Assembly: GCA_900316015.1 (NCBI GenBank)
Contig: ONBG01000004.1
Coordinates: forward strand, 124,001-188,000
Length of the DNA stretch: 64,000 nucleotides
Reading direction: 5' to 3'
Source of the DNA: an uncultured Prevotella sp.
GTDB taxonomy: Bacteria > Bacteroidota > Bacteroidia > Bacteroidales > Bacteroidaceae
Part shown: one piece after another, positions 63,777-64,000 of the stretch
Layout: every line of letters starts with the position of its first letter
Numbering within the stretch: position 1 is the stretch's first letter
Notes under the pieces: generated by a model
Database searches by the model: none
Told to the model about the DNA's origin: nothing
The model's input: the letters and a program-made list of their open reading frames with translations, nothing else
Made by a program: the position numbers and the translations under genes

Positions 63777-64000
63777 ATGATCAGTAAGGCGAAAATCAAG
63801 TTCATCCGTTCATTGGATCAGAAAAAGACCCGAAAAGAAGAGAAAGTCTTCGTGGCAGAAGGTCCTAAGGTCGTCGGTGACCTGATGGAAGTCATGTCTC
63901 CTGTTTCTCTTTTTGCAACCGAAGGGTGGCTCAGTGTCCATTCCCAGCATGGCGATCTGTGCCAAGTAGTCACGGAAGAGGAATTGCATAAGATCAGTTT
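63777..64000 (+). CDS. TrmH (SpoU)-family RNA methyltransferase, N-terminal part
   Basis: Starts MISKAKIKFIRSLDQKKTRK and continues EEKVFVAEGPKVVGDLME, typical of the substrate-binding N-terminal domain of TrmH/SpoU 2'-O-methyltransferases. The frame runs off the right edge after ~74 codons, so the catalytic domain is not seen. A CTTG / TATTTTTG promoter-like pair with an 18-bp spacer precedes it. Confidence 0.82.
   Translation, partial: MISKAKIKFIRSLDQKKTRKEEKVFVAEGPKVVGDLMEVMSPVSLFATEGWLSVHSQHGDLCQVVTEEELHKIS

Overview
The window is a chromosomal segment of a Bacteroidales bacterium, most probably Prevotella or a close relative. Three things point there: promoters of the form TTTG-N19/20-TAnnTTTG upstream of many genes with almost no Shine-Dalgarno sites, Bacteroidota-specific families (TamL, DUF4301, DUF4421, DUF1460, TIGR02757), and secreted proteins ending in a GIYIVNGKKV-type tail.

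Layout. 1-1858: the leader-distal end of a CRISPR array (29 repeats visible, the last two degenerate; leader and any cas genes lie outside to the left). 1859-4710: remnant of a Mu-like prophage (frameshifted MuF head protein with a toxin-like tail, small membrane protein), followed at 4713-4791 by an orphan, decayed repeat-spacer-repeat of the same CRISPR family. 4906-13398: housekeeping and stress genes (perR-rubrerythrin, pectin-type esterase, fur-purA-hisS, DNA alkylation repair, dipeptidyl peptidase III, AraC-like regulator). 13519-20626: recQ, a secreted phosphodiesterase, then a hexuronate catabolism cluster (uxuA, SDR fructuronate reductase, uxaB). 20667-27554: cell-wall amidase, outer-membrane protein, oxidoreductase, engB, ABC-F ATPase, a third Fur-family regulator and a patatin. 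27632-32413: XRE/membrane pair, Sel1 protein, two tRNA-Lys and clpC. 32493-37073: GH2 glycosidase, a candidate small RNA and small genes. 37073-48659: an accessory surface-protein region in which three large secreted proteins are each followed by a ~65-aa acidic-tailed small gene; one of the three is broken by a single stop codon. This region also holds a winged-helix protein preceded by two arrays of 11-bp iteron-like repeats. 48935-64000: DUF4301, a RelA-type (p)ppGpp synthetase, TetR regulator, malic enzyme, uvrA, glycosyltransferase, metallo-hydrolase, TamL and the start of a TrmH-family methyltransferase.

Repeats deserve the most attention. An 88-bp unit, made of a 72-bp near-palindrome plus a 16-bp spacer, is tandemly repeated at two distant loci. 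At both, the gene-proximal copy supplies a complete promoter to an unrelated gene. A separate 22-bp tandem repeat family also occurs at two loci in opposite orientation. Functional linkages that can be read from layout: peroxide stress (perR-rbr), pectin/uronate use (CE12 esterase, uxuA/SDR/uxaB), and envelope biogenesis (TamL, DUF1460 amidase, DUF4421 protein).
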